Source: Neoalteromonas flava
GTDB lineage: Bacteria > Pseudomonadota > Gammaproteobacteria > Enterobacterales > Alteromonadaceae
DNA length: 64,000 nucleotides
NCBI RefSeq assembly: GCF_002807685.1
Contig: NZ_PEAX01000003.1
Location: forward strand, 372,001-436,000
Direction: 5' to 3'
In this document: positions 36,601-49,966 of the stretch, one piece after another
Layout: each line of letters opens with the position of its first letter
Numbering within the stretch: the first letter of the stretch is position 1
Translations under genes and position numbers: made by a program
The notes under the pieces: model-generated
What the model saw: only the letters and a program-made list of their open reading frames with translations
Databases searched by the model: none
What the model was told of the DNA's origin: nothing

Positions 36601-36738
36601 GTGGGTAATGCCAATCCAGAAACAATTTTAGCGACAGGGTATTCTTGTCGCAGTCAGGTAGGTCGCTTTGCCGACTTTAAACCGCTTCATCCATTGCAAG
36701 TGTTAGCACAACACTTGCGTCAACAATCAGTAGGATAG
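33682..36738 (+). CDS. ydiJ: FAD/Fe-S D-2-hydroxyacid dehydrogenase (YdiJ, D-2-hydroxyglutarate/D-lactate type)
   Basis: 1018 residues, the same length as the Escherichia coli YdiJ I remember, with close similarity throughout. TTG start supported by AAGGAG. N-terminal FAD domain (RGGGTGTNGQ; TLGGMINTDASGQGSLVYG), FAD C-terminal domain (MFGHVDAGVLHVRP, WGEHGKGYRSEYGP), then a ferredoxin-like segment with CNGNGLCFNYD..CPSS and CLACKSCSSQCP (Cys665, 668, 671, 675) and a C-terminal CCG-type domain (VGCCGMAG). Oxidises D-2-hydroxyglutarate, possibly D-lactate, passing electrons to the quinone pool. The DUF4826 gene follows two bases later. Confidence 0.95.
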   Translation: MILPVVPPESSVASEYMAYLDALRNSSFSGDIEHSYSSRLAVATDNSIYQAMPQAVVYPRSIADLQRVGQLASEMPAIKFSARGGGTGTNGQSLTHGIVVDISRYLNQVLEINVEERWVKVQAGIVKDALNDFLRPYGFFFSPDLSTSNRATLGGMINTDASGQGSLVYGKTSDHVLGLTAVLANGEVLKTAPQSISDTQTFALTDTVGRIYQQVIDSCVGKRDAIMAKFPRLNRFLTGYDLEHAVDTDLAHVDVTRLLTGSEGSLAFIAEATLDITPIPAYKALVNIKYDSFESALRHAPAMVAANATSVETVDSNVLDLARTDIIWESIKDLISDVPNKALLGLNMVEYNSESEEEITTRINALSKALDEAIEQQSAGVIGYQITFNGADISKIYAMRKKAVGLLGKTKGARKPIAFAEDTAVPPENLADFILEFRALLDSHQLHYGMFGHVDAGVLHVRPALDMCDPEQEKLMLQISDQVVALVAKYGGLMWGEHGKGYRSEYGPAFFGEELFTELRKIKTAFDPHNQMNPGKICTPMDSSEQLVRVADPKRGHLDRTIPIQFKQAFEPAMSCNGNGLCFNYDVTSPMCPSSKITRDRRHSPKGRASMIREWLRLLARQGVDVAMLEQQSFSTSIWERWVNTRKTPKDADFSHEVLEVMDGCLACKSCSSQCPVGVDVPDFRAKFLSIYYQRYMRPVKDYFVANVERLAPLMAAFPRLFNVLQGNKLSQWLLTKTIGYVDTPQLSSPNLKQRVEHLCDAYEFKRFAGMSAEERTQYVFIVQDPFTSFYDAEVVAHFAELVLALGLKPVLIPFTPNGKPQHVKGFLDRFARTAQKTAKLLNQLHTLGIPMVGVDASLVLCYRDEYNKILKDKRGDFAVLTVQEWLIDAVEQVEFAKVQVQSPAISYRLLSHCTEKTALPASERLWTEIFAKLGLTLSATAVGCCGMAGTYGHEQQNLANSQGIYNLSWAPIVGNANPETILATGYSCRSQVGRFADFKPLHPLQVLAQHLRQQSVG

Positions 36739-36740
36739 TT

Positions 36741-37154
36741 ATGCAACAACAAACACCACAAAACCAACAACAACTCGGTGAATGGGCGAAGGAACAATTC
36801 CAAAAAGCCAACAAGCATTTGGCGGAAAATGGCTTGTTATTTGAATCTGTTGTTGCCGAAGAAAGCCGCTATTTAGCGCCTTTAATTGCGGTTTGGAAGA
36901 TCAATACCAGTGATAGTAAACAATTATGGGTGGTAAGCGGTGATCTGCCTGTTGATTTTATTCCGGCCTCAGTAGCCGCTGACGCTCGTGCGGCGTTAAA
37001 ACATTTTGCCCTAAAATGGCAATTGCAAGCTGAGAACATTCGCTTGCAAGTCACCAATGATAAGACCCAGCTTGATTATGCGACCTTGCTGGAAGCTCGC
37101 GCTGAAAACTTGTTTGAACTCGAGGGACAAGATCGTCTTTGGCAGCAACAGTAG
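36741..37154 (+). CDS. DUF4826 family protein
   Basis: 137 residues. EWAKEQFQKANKHLAENGLL, ESRYLAPLIAVWKI and LWVVSGDLPVDF are the conserved blocks of DUF4826, seen in Alteromonadales and relatives. Soluble, no catalytic motif. Starts two bases after ydiJ, so it is co-transcribed; it might help the dehydrogenase, but no direct evidence. Confidence 0.85.
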   Translation: MQQQTPQNQQQLGEWAKEQFQKANKHLAENGLLFESVVAEESRYLAPLIAVWKINTSDSKQLWVVSGDLPVDFIPASVAADARAALKHFALKWQLQAENIRLQVTNDKTQLDYATLLEARAENLFELEGQDRLWQQQ

Positions 37155-37184
37155 ATCTTTAACACCTTAACGGCGTGAAAAGGT

Positions 37185-38336
37185 TTAATCGAGAGTGTAA
37201 AAGCCACAAGAAATTAACTCACCTAAAAGTTGAGATAATTCAGCGTCTAATTCTGGCTCAGTGGTGGTATACATTGTGTGCTGCGGTTGATTTAACAGCG
37301 GTTCGAGATTAGGGCGTAACGACATAGTAGCGCCCATTTTCTCACCATTGATGAAAAACCAGAAAACAGAACCCGACTGCTTATCTGCATAAATAGGGCG
37401 CAGACCCTCTCGGCGATTCAGGGTTAATCCAGAAACCAACGACTGTGCAATAGTCTCTTGCGCAATCGCTTCTCCCTCAGTATCAATGTGCTGCACGCTC
37501 AATGCGGCTAGCAGAGCCGTAGTTACAGCCTCTGAATTGATGGTCGCGCACATTTGCTGCTTTAGACGGCTAAGTTCCTCTGCTGATACCTGTGCGGGCA
37601 AAGTGGCAAATTGGGGGCTTGGATCCTGGTAGCGTTGGTTAGCAATCGTCTGTTGCATGATCCCGTCAAGAACCGCTCCAAATAAAAGCTCACTGTCTGG
37701 TGCACGGTACCCGACGGAGTAAGTTATCGCATCGACTAACGTTTCACCTTTATGTGGCCAATTTGGCGGAATGTAAAGAACATCGCCAGCTTCACAAATA
37801 CAATCAATTACCGCGGTAAATGGTGGGACGTGGCGTAGACCGTTATTGATCACCTCTTTTTCACTGGAAGGCATACCTACTTGCCATCGGCGCTGACCCT
37901 TGCCCTGCACTAAAAATACATCATACTGATCCACGTGCGCTCCAACACCTGCACCGGGCACGCTAAAACTGATCATGACATCATCTGAGCGCCAATAGGG
38001 AATAAAATCGAAGGCTTGAGCCAATGCATCTATCGCAGGGAAGTCCCGGTCGGTCGCTTGGACCAATAAACTCCACTTGCCTTGCAAAACGTGGTTAAAG
38101 TCTTTGAATGGCCCTTGTTGAGTATGCCATTCACCAGTATCTAATTGGCTCACAATGCGACTATCGACATGTTCTTCCTGGCTTAAGCCTGCAAGGTCAT
38201 GTTCGTCGATCGGATCATCAAACGCGGGTAGCAAACCACGTAATAAGCAGGGTTTCTGTTGCCAATAGTTGGTGAGAAAGTCAACGCTATTAAAATCAGT
38301 TCGGATCACGGTTTGTATAGGTGGATGATTGTACAA
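37185..38336 (-). CDS. roxA: JmjC-type ribosomal protein uL16 arginine hydroxylase
   Basis: 383 residues. Iron site residues in GVGAHVDQYDVFLVQGKGQRRW (His-x-Asp) and the distal His in LYIPPNWPHKG. WQQKPCLLRG near the N-terminus is typical of the YcfD/RoxA group, which hydroxylates an arginine of ribosomal protein uL16 using 2-oxoglutarate and oxygen. The start is uncertain: TTG at 38336 has no good ribosome site, and a GTG ten codons on is an alternative. Confidence 0.92.
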   Translation of the reverse strand: MYNHPPIQTVIRTDFNSVDFLTNYWQQKPCLLRGLLPAFDDPIDEHDLAGLSQEEHVDSRIVSQLDTGEWHTQQGPFKDFNHVLQGKWSLLVQATDRDFPAIDALAQAFDFIPYWRSDDVMISFSVPGAGVGAHVDQYDVFLVQGKGQRRWQVGMPSSEKEVINNGLRHVPPFTAVIDCICEAGDVLYIPPNWPHKGETLVDAITYSVGYRAPDSELLFGAVLDGIMQQTIANQRYQDPSPQFATLPAQVSAEELSRLKQQMCATINSEAVTTALLAALSVQHIDTEGEAIAQETIAQSLVSGLTLNRREGLRPIYADKQSGSVFWFFINGEKMGATMSLRPNLEPLLNQPQHTMYTTTEPELDAELSQLLGELISCGFYTLD

Positions 38337-38346
38337 AGTTCAGAGC

Positions 38347-39507
38347 TTAACACAGAGACTTTATGTTTGCTGCGACAACTCCATCCAGCCGTTTAGCCTG
38401 AGCGTGACTGTCGCTGAGCAGCCAGTAGCAGGTCACGATACCTAAGCCTTTTAATGCTTGTGGACCTCGTCGACTAGTCAGCAACTGCGCTTTTACTTGT
38501 TGATAGGTTACCGGACAAATCTGTATTTGATTAGGTATACAACTGTGTTCCAAGCGAGATGCGAGCAGCATTGGCTTTCCCCACAAGTCGTAGCCTAACA
38601 TTTTTCGCCCAATGCGCCCGGCGACAACTTCACCCGTGGCGATACCAATGCGCAAATGACACCGGTCAGTGTATTCCGTGATGGCTTGGTTAAAGTAAGC
38701 TCTTATCGCTAATGCACAAAGACATAACGCTAGCGCATTTTGCTGCTCAAGCGCTTTTTGATCGGTTTGCGAGCCTATACATGCTAACCCGCTGGCAACA
38801 ATGTATTCATCACCGTTGGTTTTGATGCGGTATAGACCATATGAGTTTACTAGCCGATCAAATTCACAATAAAACTGATGTAATAAGGCGTGTTGTTCTG
38901 CGGCATTGCGCTGGTTTACTAGGTCGCAAAAGTTGCTCATGTCGATAAACATTACCGCGATATTCTGCAATTCTTGATACAGAGTCGTCGTTTTAAAAGC
39001 GCCACTTTGGATATGCGTGTGATTGGTTTGGCGAGTGAGAGACATTTGACGGCGACGCCCCCTAATATCATGCTGAGCGCGGCGTATTTGATCAGCGCAA
39101 CAAGCACTTAGTAGAGCCACTAGCACACAATTGTTAGCGGTCAAGAGTAGGGTAGTGACAATCCCAAAAGCAAATTGGGTATGCAGTATTTGCCACTCTA
39201 CAATAGCAAAAGCGCTTACAATGGTTACTAAATAAAACTTATGCGATCGAAGGTCTTGCAGTGCTGCGAAGCGATAACCCAACAATGCCAGCACGGTACA
39301 CAAATAAAACAAAGCATGTATTAGCCACAACGTCGGAAATACAGTATCTGTGTGCACAGCGGTTACAACTTGAAAGACAAAAACCAACAAAGTAATCATG
39401 ATGAATACTGATTTTGCAGGCAAATGTTTAACGAGGGCGCTGGAGCGGGCAATCTGCTCCCTATTGCTCAATTGCAAGCGCAGCAGTGATCTTACTGTAT
39501 CGAGCAT
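38347..39507 (-). CDS. Membrane-bound class III adenylate/guanylate cyclase-like protein
   Basis: 386 residues. About five membrane helices in residues 28-165, then a class III cyclase domain. Metal-binding Asp are present (MFIDMSNF; KTNGDEYIV), as are Lys in KTNGDE and Asp in GYDLWGKP, the pair that favours adenine. The transition-state Arg is kept (LLASRLE), but the Asn normally four residues before it is Leu. Activity may therefore be weak or need another partner. Stands alone between roxA and purB. Confidence 0.85.
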   Translation of the reverse strand: MLDTVRSLLRLQLSNREQIARSSALVKHLPAKSVFIMITLLVFVFQVVTAVHTDTVFPTLWLIHALFYLCTVLALLGYRFAALQDLRSHKFYLVTIVSAFAIVEWQILHTQFAFGIVTTLLLTANNCVLVALLSACCADQIRRAQHDIRGRRRQMSLTRQTNHTHIQSGAFKTTTLYQELQNIAVMFIDMSNFCDLVNQRNAAEQHALLHQFYCEFDRLVNSYGLYRIKTNGDEYIVASGLACIGSQTDQKALEQQNALALCLCALAIRAYFNQAITEYTDRCHLRIGIATGEVVAGRIGRKMLGYDLWGKPMLLASRLEHSCIPNQIQICPVTYQQVKAQLLTSRRGPQALKGLGIVTCYWLLSDSHAQAKRLDGVVAANIKSLC

Positions 39508-39554
39508 AGACTATCCTTAGCCAACCTGAGTTAGCTAAGGATAATCATTAATTA

Positions 39555-41568
<2,014 letters not shown>

Positions 41569-42711
41569 TTATCGAATATAACTCTCTATAATGCCGCCAC
41601 CGAGGCAGACTTCTTGTTGATAAATCACTACAGATTGACCTGGCGTGACCGCTTTTTGTGGGCTATCAAACATGACCTCAATGTCACCGTTAGGCTGTGG
41701 CGATACCATCGCCGGTATGTCCTGTTGGCGATAGCGGGTTTTCACAGTCACTCGCAGTGGCTCGGACAATTCTTGACGCGCAACCCAATGCATTTGCTTG
41801 GCAATTAAGCCGTTGGAAAACAAACGTGGATGGTCGGCGCCCTGGCCAACAATCAAGGTATTGCTAGCGACATCTTTGTCGACCACATACCAAGGCTCAT
41901 CACCATGGTCACGTAGCCCACCAATATGCAAGCCTTTGCGCTGGCCTAAAGTGTGGTACATCAGTCCTTGGTGTTCGCCAAGGTGTTCACCTTCTGCACT
42001 GACTATTGGTCCAGGCTGTGCGGGCAAATACTGGCTTAGAAAATCACTGAACTTGCGCTCACCAATAAAGCAAATACCTGTACTGTCTTTCTTATCATGG
42101 GTGACCAAACCGATCGCCGCAGCAATTTCTCTCACTTGTGGCTTTTCGATATCCCCAATTGGGAAAAGGGTTTTTGCTACGTGTTCGTGACTCAAGGTAT
42201 AGAGGAAGTAACTTTGGTCTTTGTTATCATCCTTACCGCGCAGGAGTTGAAACTTACCGTCAATTTCGCGCCGTCTCACATAATGCCCAGTAGCAATATA
42301 ATCGGCGCCTAAGTCTTCGGCAGCAAACTCTAAAAATGCCTTAAATTTTATTTCTTTATTACACATGATATCCGGGTTAGGCGTTCGCCCGGCTTTATAT
42401 TCGGCGAGGAAGTACTCAAATACGTTATCCCAATACTCGGCAGCAAAATTAATCGTGTGTAAATGGATACCAAGTTTATCCGCAACGGCTTGCGCGTCAG
42501 CTAGATCTTCAGCCGCTGCACAATATTCGTCATTGTCATCTTCTTCCCAGTTCTTCATAAAGACGCCTTCGACCTGGTAACCTTGTTGTTGCAGGACGTA
42601 AGCTGAAACAGAAGAGTCCACACCGCCAGACATACCAACAATGACTTTCTTGGTGTGCGGCTCGGCAACATCTGCAACCGGCATTGGACAGGGAAGAGCG
42701 TGCTCTGACAT
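41569..42711 (-). CDS. mnmA: tRNA-specific 2-thiouridylase MnmA
   Basis: 380 residues. PP-loop [14 protein letters not shown], first catalytic Cys in [12 protein letters not shown], second in [10 protein letters not shown], and [10 protein letters not shown]. Forms 2-thiouridine at the wobble position of Lys, Glu and Gln tRNAs with sulphur from the Tus relay. Start at ATG 42711 gives about ten more residues than the Escherichia coli protein. Leads the mnmA-hflD-purB operon. Confidence 0.97.
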   Translation of the reverse strand: MSEHALPCPMPVADVAEPHTKKVIVGMSGGVDSSVSAYVLQQQGYQVEGVFMKNWEEDDNDEYCAAAEDLADAQAVADKLGIHLHTINFAAEYWDNVFEYFLAEYKAGRTPNPDIMCNKEIKFKAFLEFAAEDLGADYIATGHYVRRREIDGKFQLLRGKDDNKDQSYFLYTLSHEHVAKTLFPIGDIEKPQVREIAAAIGLVTHDKKDSTGICFIGERKFSDFLSQYLPAQPGPIVSAEGEHLGEHQGLMYHTLGQRKGLHIGGLRDHGDEPWYVVDKDVASNTLIVGQGADHPRLFSNGLIAKQMHWVARQELSEPLRVTVKTRYRQQDIPAMVSPQPNGDIEVMFDSPQKAVTPGQSVVIYQQEVCLGGGIIESYIR

Positions 42712-42777
42712 GACTACCTTTAGGCTAAAAAAGAAAGGCGCGAATTTTAGCAGAAGCCTCGCGCTAATTCGATACTG

Positions 42778-43341
42778 TTAGAGCATAATTTGCCGGTATT
42801 CACCGCTATTTAACCCATCTAAGGTCCAATTACCGATCCGATAGCGGATCAGACGTAGAGTGGGATATCCGATATGCGCTGTCATGCGTCGGACTTGACG
42901 ATTTTTACCTTCGGTCAAGGTTATCGCTAGCCAGCTCGTTGGAATACTTTTACGTTCGCGGATCGGCGGTGTCCGAGGCCAAAGCATGTGAGGCTGCTCA
43001 ATCACCTCTATTTTCGCCGGTGCGGTCAGGCCATCTTTTAGTTCCAGCCCTGTTGCAAAGGCTTTTAAGCTGCCAGTATCCGGCACTCCTTCGACTTGTG
43101 CCCAGTAGGTTTTAGATGTTTTGCGCGCGGGGTGACTGAGTTTATGTTGCAGTTTACCGTCATTGGTTAGCAACAGTAGTCCCTCTGAATCTCTATCAAG
43201 GCGACCCGCTGCATACACTCCCGGTATATCGATGAAATCTTTCAACGTTTGCCGCTGTTGGTCATCGGTAAATTGTGACAGAACATCATACGGCTTGTTA
43301 AATAGAACAACTTGTCTAGAGTTATTGGATAGTTTGCGCAT
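42778..43341 (-). CDS. rluE: 23S rRNA pseudouridine synthase (RluE type)
   Basis: 187 residues from the ATG at 43341, with AGGTG close before it; the frame extends 24 codons further upstream but without a ribosome site. Catalytic Asp in [27 protein letters not shown], and [23 protein letters not shown] are RsuA/RluB/E/F signatures. The lack of an S4 domain and short length point to RluE, which modifies U2457 of 23S rRNA. Divergent from icd. Confidence 0.9.
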   Translation of the reverse strand: MRKLSNNSRQVVLFNKPYDVLSQFTDDQQRQTLKDFIDIPGVYAAGRLDRDSEGLLLLTNDGKLQHKLSHPARKTSKTYWAQVEGVPDTGSLKAFATGLELKDGLTAPAKIEVIEQPHMLWPRTPPIRERKSIPTSWLAITLTEGKNRQVRRMTAHIGYPTLRLIRYRIGNWTLDGLNSGEYRQIML

Positions 43342-43422
43342 GTGCACCTGCTTTTTTCTCGAAGATTTATCATACGCGAAGCGCACCTTGATCAAAAATG
43401 CTTTATACGACAATGGTATGAC

Positions 43423-43451
43423 TTGTATATCTTACATATGCCCATATACAA
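43423..43451. promoter_or_regulatory. Inverted repeat in the rluE-icd intergenic region
   Basis: TTGTATAT (43423-43430) and ATATACAA (43444-43451), perfect 8-base arms with a 13-base spacer, some 60 bases before icd. TTGTAT and TATACA also fit a promoter with a 16-base spacer. Could be promoter, operator or both. Confidence 0.35.
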
Positions 43452-43490
43452 TTGAGCGTTTAAGCATTTCTTAATTAATCGGCTCAATGA

Positions 43491-45740
<2,250 letters not shown>

Positions 45741-45814
45741 ATTTCATTCGATGTGTTGCCGCTAAATAGGTCTCTAATGTGTAGGCCTATTTCATTTCCG
45801 ATAGGATAAGTAAT

Positions 45815-45842
45815 AAAAAAGCCCGGTTAACCGGGCTTTTTT
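45815..45842. terminator. Bidirectional terminator between icd and cspD
   Basis: AAAAAAGCCCGG, TTAA, CCGGGCTTTTTT: symmetric, so it serves both convergent genes. Confidence 0.93.
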
Positions 45843-45849
45843 GTAACTT

Positions 45850-46068
45850 TTAGCGTTCCGGTTTATCCGGGACATCGATATTTTCCGCGTGAAGACCTTT
45901 GGGGCCTTCCTGAATATCAAACGTTACTTCCTGACCTGCTTTAAGAGAACGGTAGCCTTCCATTTGAATCGTTGAATAATGTGCAAAGATGTCATCGCCG
46001 CCATCTTCCGGCACAATAAAACCGAACCCTTTCGCGTTGTTAAACCACTTAACCTTACCAACTGCCAT
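45850..46068 (-). CDS. cspD: Cold shock domain protein CspD
   Basis: 72 residues. [14 protein letters not shown] and [10 protein letters not shown] contain the two RNA-binding motifs; [15 protein letters not shown] follows. Next to clpS-clpA in divergent orientation, the position of cspD in Escherichia coli, where it blocks replication in stationary phase. The 196-base space to clpS should hold both promoters. Confidence 0.93.
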   Translation of the reverse strand: MAVGKVKWFNNAKGFGFIVPEDGGDDIFAHYSTIQMEGYRSLKAGQEVTFDIQEGPKGLHAENIDVPDKPER

Positions 46069-46264
46069 ACATCAACTTCCTCTTAATCCTTGAACTCCAA
46101 CTTTTTAGACCCCACAATGAAGTAGAGAAGCGGGAAATGTGCGTCACTTCACATTACCACTCTTAAACTGTAGATATTTTAACCACTATATGTCAAGGCG
46201 ATTGGGCAAAAATCGCTGAAACAAATGTTTCTTAAAATTTCAAATCTGTGACTATTATTAAAGT

Positions 46265-46585
46265 ATGAGTAAAGACAACACCATCAGTATTGATAAGCAA
46301 AAGCATCTGGAAGATGTGCGCAAGAAAGCTCAGCCGCCGCCGATGTATAAGGTATTGCTTAATAATGATGACTACACACCAATGGATTTTGTAGTTGAGG
46401 TGTTGAGAAAATTTTTCAACATGGACAGTGAGAAGGCCAATCAACTGATGTTGACGGTCCATTATCGGGGGAAGGCGGTATGTGGTGTTTATACTGCTGA
46501 AATTGCAGAAACGAAAGTCATGCAGGTTAATCAATATGCGCGTAAACACCAGCACCCATTGATGTGCTCCATGGAGCCCGCGTAA
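46265..46585 (+). CDS. clpS: ATP-dependent Clp protease adaptor ClpS
   Basis: 106 residues. [20 protein letters not shown] holds the N-degron pocket residues, and [16 protein letters not shown] the pocket His. Delivers proteins with N-terminal Leu, Phe, Trp or Tyr to ClpAP. Seventeen bases before clpA; both transferases that create such N-termini (aat, bpt) are 3-4 kb away. Confidence 0.97.
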   Translation: MSKDNTISIDKQKHLEDVRKKAQPPPMYKVLLNNDDYTPMDFVVEVLRKFFNMDSEKANQLMLTVHYRGKAVCGVYTAEIAETKVMQVNQYARKHQHPLMCSMEPA

Positions 46586-46602
46586 GTATTATTGGGGGAA
46601 GT

Positions 46603-48876
46603 ATGTTAAATAAAGATTTAGAGCAGACCTTAAACACTGCTTTTGTATTCGCCAGAGAACACCGTCATGAGTTTATGACGGTTGAGCATTTGTTGCTGGC
46701 ATTGATGGATAACCCCGCGGCACAAGAGGCACTCAAAGCCTGTGGTGCAGACATTGATATTATTCGTAACGAACTCACAGAGTTTGTGAAAGATACTACA
46801 CCGTTAATCCTAGAAGATGACGAAAATGAGCGAGAAACGCAGCCCACACTTGGCTTTCAACGTGTGTTGCAGCGTGCGGTATTCCACGTTCAATCGTCAG
46901 GTAAAGAAGAAGTCACCGGCGCGAATGTGCTGGTAGCAATCTTTAGCGAGCAAGAGTCGCAAGCGGTTTACATTCTTAAAAAGGCAGATGTTACCCGCTT
47001 AGACGTGGTTAACTTTATCAGTCATGGCGTAAGCAAAGCAGATGATGATAGTCCTGGCACGACTGAGACCGCTGAAGAAGGGGCTGATGGAGAAGAAAAC
47101 CAATCGGCACTGTATAAATTTGCCAGCAATCTCAATGAGAGTGCAAAAGACGGTAAAATTGACCCTTTAATTGGTCGTGACAGCGAACTGGAAAGGACCA
47201 TCCAAATCTTATGTCGCCGGCGTAAAAACAACCCCTTATTAGTCGGTGAAGCGGGTGTGGGTAAAACCGCTATAGCAGAAGGTTTGGCCTATCGCATAGT
47301 GAATAAGCAAGTGCCTGATGTTATCGCTGAGAGTACGGTTTATTCATTAGATTTAGGTGGTTTGTTAGCGGGTACTAAATATCGCGGAGACTTTGAAAAG
47401 CGCTTGAAGGCAATTTTGAAGGAACTCAGTAAAGATGAACACGCGATCCTGTTTATTGACGAAATTCACACAATTATTGGTGCGGGAGCTGCATCTGGTG
47501 GTGTAATGGACGCCTCGAATCTACTTAAGCCAAAGTTATCGAGTGGAGAACTGCGTTGTATAGGCTCAACCACTTATCAGGAATATCAAGGCATTTTTGA
47601 GAAGGATAGGGCATTGGCTCGACGCTTCCAGAAAGTCGATATTGTAGAGCCTAGTGTGGCTGACACGACTAAAATCTTGATGGGCTTAAAATCGCGTTAC
47701 GAAGCGCATCACAATGTGCGTTTTACCAACAAAGCCATCCAAGCTGCGTCTGAATTATCCGCAAAATACATTAATGAGCGTCACTTACCTGACAAAGCCA
47801 TCGATGTGATGGACGAAGCGGGCGCGAGTCAGCGTTTGTTACCACTGTCCAAGCGTAAAAAGACGATTGGGGTGGGCGACATCGAGCACGTAATTGCCAA
47901 AATTGCTCGGATCCCAGAAAAATCCGTATCGGCATCAGATAAAGAAGTGCTTAAGAATCTAAGCCGTAACTTAAAAATGGTGGTGTTTGGTCAGGATAAT
48001 GCCATCGAGTCATTAACCGATGCGATCCATCTATCGCGCTCGGGTTTAGGCAACGAGAAAAAGCCGGTCGGTAGTTTCTTATTCGCTGGACCTACCGGTG
48101 TGGGTAAAACTGAAGTCACTCAACAGTTAGCTAAGATAATGGGTGTTGAACTGATTCGTTTTGATATGTCTGAATACATGGAACGCCACTCAGTCAGTCG
48201 TTTGATTGGTGCGCCGCCAGGATATGTAGGCTTTGACCAAGGCGGACTGTTGACTGATGCTGTGATCAAGAACCCATACTCAGTGGTTCTGCTGGATGAA
48301 TTAGAGAAGGCACACAGTGATATATACAATATCCTGTTGCAAGTGATGGATCACGGTACCTTAACGGATAACAACGGGCGTAAGGTTGACTTCCGCAATG
48401 TTGTGTTGGTGATGACCACTAACGCGGGTGTTCAAGAAACTGTGCGCAAATCTATAGGGTTTAAACAACAAGATCACAGTCATGACGCGCTGAGTGAAAT
48501 CAACAAGATATTTTCGCCTGAATTTCGTAATCGCTTGGATGGAATTATCTGGTTTAACCATTTAGAGCCAGACATTATCTTGCAGGTGGTGGATAAGTTC
48601 ATTATTGAACTGCAAGCGCAGCTCGATGCGAAGGGCGTCTCGTTAGAAGTCAGCAATGCTGCGCGCGCTCATCTTGCAGAACTTGGGTATGATAAAGCTA
48701 TGGGAGCGCGCCCAATGGCTAGAGTCATTCAGCAGCAATTGAAGAAAGAACTGGCCAACGAGTTATTGTTTGGCGAGCTCAGTAATGGCGGCAGTGTAAA
48801 AGTTGGACTCAAGGCTGATAAATTTACCTTTAAGTTTAAAGCGCTTGAGAAAAATAAGCCGGCAACATCTTCGTAG
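46603..48876 (+). CDS. clpA: ATP-dependent Clp protease ATP-binding subunit ClpA
   Basis: 757 residues from ATG 46603 (GGGGGAA site), matching the Escherichia coli length. N-domain ([27 protein letters not shown]), first AAA+ with [13 protein letters not shown] and [13 protein letters not shown], second with [14 protein letters not shown] and [11 protein letters not shown]. Unfolds substrates for ClpP. Carries the IGFKQQ loop (SIGFKQQDH), an IGL/IGF ClpP-binding element. Confidence 0.98.
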   Translation: MLNKDLEQTLNTAFVFAREHRHEFMTVEHLLLALMDNPAAQEALKACGADIDIIRNELTEFVKDTTPLILEDDENERETQPTLGFQRVLQRAVFHVQSSGKEEVTGANVLVAIFSEQESQAVYILKKADVTRLDVVNFISHGVSKADDDSPGTTETAEEGADGEENQSALYKFASNLNESAKDGKIDPLIGRDSELERTIQILCRRRKNNPLLVGEAGVGKTAIAEGLAYRIVNKQVPDVIAESTVYSLDLGGLLAGTKYRGDFEKRLKAILKELSKDEHAILFIDEIHTIIGAGAASGGVMDASNLLKPKLSSGELRCIGSTTYQEYQGIFEKDRALARRFQKVDIVEPSVADTTKILMGLKSRYEAHHNVRFTNKAIQAASELSAKYINERHLPDKAIDVMDEAGASQRLLPLSKRKKTIGVGDIEHVIAKIARIPEKSVSASDKEVLKNLSRNLKMVVFGQDNAIESLTDAIHLSRSGLGNEKKPVGSFLFAGPTGVGKTEVTQQLAKIMGVELIRFDMSEYMERHSVSRLIGAPPGYVGFDQGGLLTDAVIKNPYSVVLLDELEKAHSDIYNILLQVMDHGTLTDNNGRKVDFRNVVLVMTTNAGVQETVRKSIGFKQQDHSHDALSEINKIFSPEFRNRLDGIIWFNHLEPDIILQVVDKFIIELQAQLDAKGVSLEVSNAARAHLAELGYDKAMGARPMARVIQQQLKKELANELLFGELSNGGSVKVGLKADKFTFKFKALEKNKPATSS

Positions 48877-48889
48877 CGCATTAAGCGAC

Positions 48890-48919
48890 AAAAAAGCCCG
48901 GTTTAAAACCGGGCTTTTT
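48890..48919. terminator. Bidirectional terminator between clpA and infA
   Basis: AAAAAAGCCCGGTTT, A, AAACCGGGCTTTTT. Almost perfectly symmetric and similar to the one after icd. Confidence 0.92.
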
Positions 48920-48944
48920 ATTTGATTCGTTGGTTTGCCATTAC

Positions 48945-49163
48945 TTAGCGCGCGCGATAAATAATACGCCCTTTAGAAAGGTCATAAGGCGTCATTTCAA
49001 CGGTAACTTTGTCACCCGTTAGGATGCGGATATAGTTTTTACGCATTTTGCCAGAAATGTGCGCGGTGACCACATGCCCGTTCTCTAATTCTACGCGAAA
49101 CATTGTATTTGGTAAGGTGTCTAGGATGACGCCTTCCATTTCAATACTGTCTTCTTTTGCCAT
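48945..49163 (-). CDS. infA: Translation initiation factor IF-1
   Basis: 72 residues from [11 protein letters not shown], the invariant start, so the upstream in-frame TTG is not used. [20 protein letters not shown] and [17 protein letters not shown] are diagnostic. OB-fold factor that blocks the ribosomal A site during initiation. Follows bpt-aat in the same direction. Confidence 0.98.
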   Translation of the reverse strand: MAKEDSIEMEGVILDTLPNTMFRVELENGHVVTAHISGKMRKNYIRILTGDKVTVEMTPYDLSKGRIIYRAR

Positions 49164-49240
49164 GTAAAGCAATTACCTCAAAATATTCCAAAAAAATAGC
49201 CGCGCAGACTTTAATCAATAACCACGCAGGTGTAAAGCAC

Positions 49241-49966
49241 TTACTGGCCTTTTTTTGTGATCCGATGCCATTGATTGGCAAAAAATCGCTCGTGAGGGTA
49301 AAAGTCTTTCTTATAATTCATTTTTTGACAGGCATCGATTTGATAACCCAAATAAACAAAATCTTTGGCTTGGTTTTGGGCGTGTTCGAGGATTTTTAAG
49401 ATCATTAATTTGCCCGGCGAACGGTCGGCCAATTCTGGAGCAAAATAAGTATACAGGGCGGAATAGGCGTCACTCAATTCATCGACCACTGACACGGCAA
49501 TTAGTTTGTCTGCGTGCCATGCCTCAAAAAATAGCGGTTGATTCCAACTACAATGAATAAAGTTTTCGTATTGAGACGGGCTTGGAGGATACATACTGCC
49601 GTCGGCGTGCCGACCAGAGATATAACGTTCGTATAATTGATAATGCTCAGGCAGTGCTTCGCGTCGGTATTGCACGCTGACATCGTTATTCTTGGCTAAA
49701 ATTCGTTTTTGACTTTTAGATGGCCTGAACTCATGCACTGGAATACGTAAGCTTTCACAGGCGTTACAGTTGGGACAATGAGGGCGATAAATTTGCTCGC
49801 CACTGCGCCGAAATCCTGCGCGTATCAATAATTCGTATTGTGCGTTTTGATCGTCGTTTTCTTCTACATACACCAACAATTGTTCGCGTTGTGCGGGAAT
49901 ATAACTGCATTCAAATGTTTGGGTGAGCCCAAACTTCATTAAAAGTTGATGTGTTGTGACTGCCAT
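49241..49966 (-). CDS. bpt: Aspartate/glutamate leucyltransferase (Bpt)
   Basis: 241 residues. TQTFECSYIPAQREQLLV, RRSGEQIYRPHCPNCNACESLRIPV (Cys cluster), YISGRHADGSMYPPS and the C-terminal YLGYQIDACQKMNYKKDFYP belong to the ATE/Bpt family. Adds Leu to N-terminal Asp or Glu, making N-degrons for ClpS. Two starts are possible: ATG 49966, overlapping aat by 28 bases, or ATG 49939 in a TAATG overlap with the aat stop; family N-termini favour the longer form. Confidence 0.96.
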   Translation of the reverse strand: MAVTTHQLLMKFGLTQTFECSYIPAQREQLLVYVEENDDQNAQYELLIRAGFRRSGEQIYRPHCPNCNACESLRIPVHEFRPSKSQKRILAKNNDVSVQYRREALPEHYQLYERYISGRHADGSMYPPSPSQYENFIHCSWNQPLFFEAWHADKLIAVSVVDELSDAYSALYTYFAPELADRSPGKLMILKILEHAQNQAKDFVYLGYQIDACQKMNYKKDFYPHERFFANQWHRITKKGQ

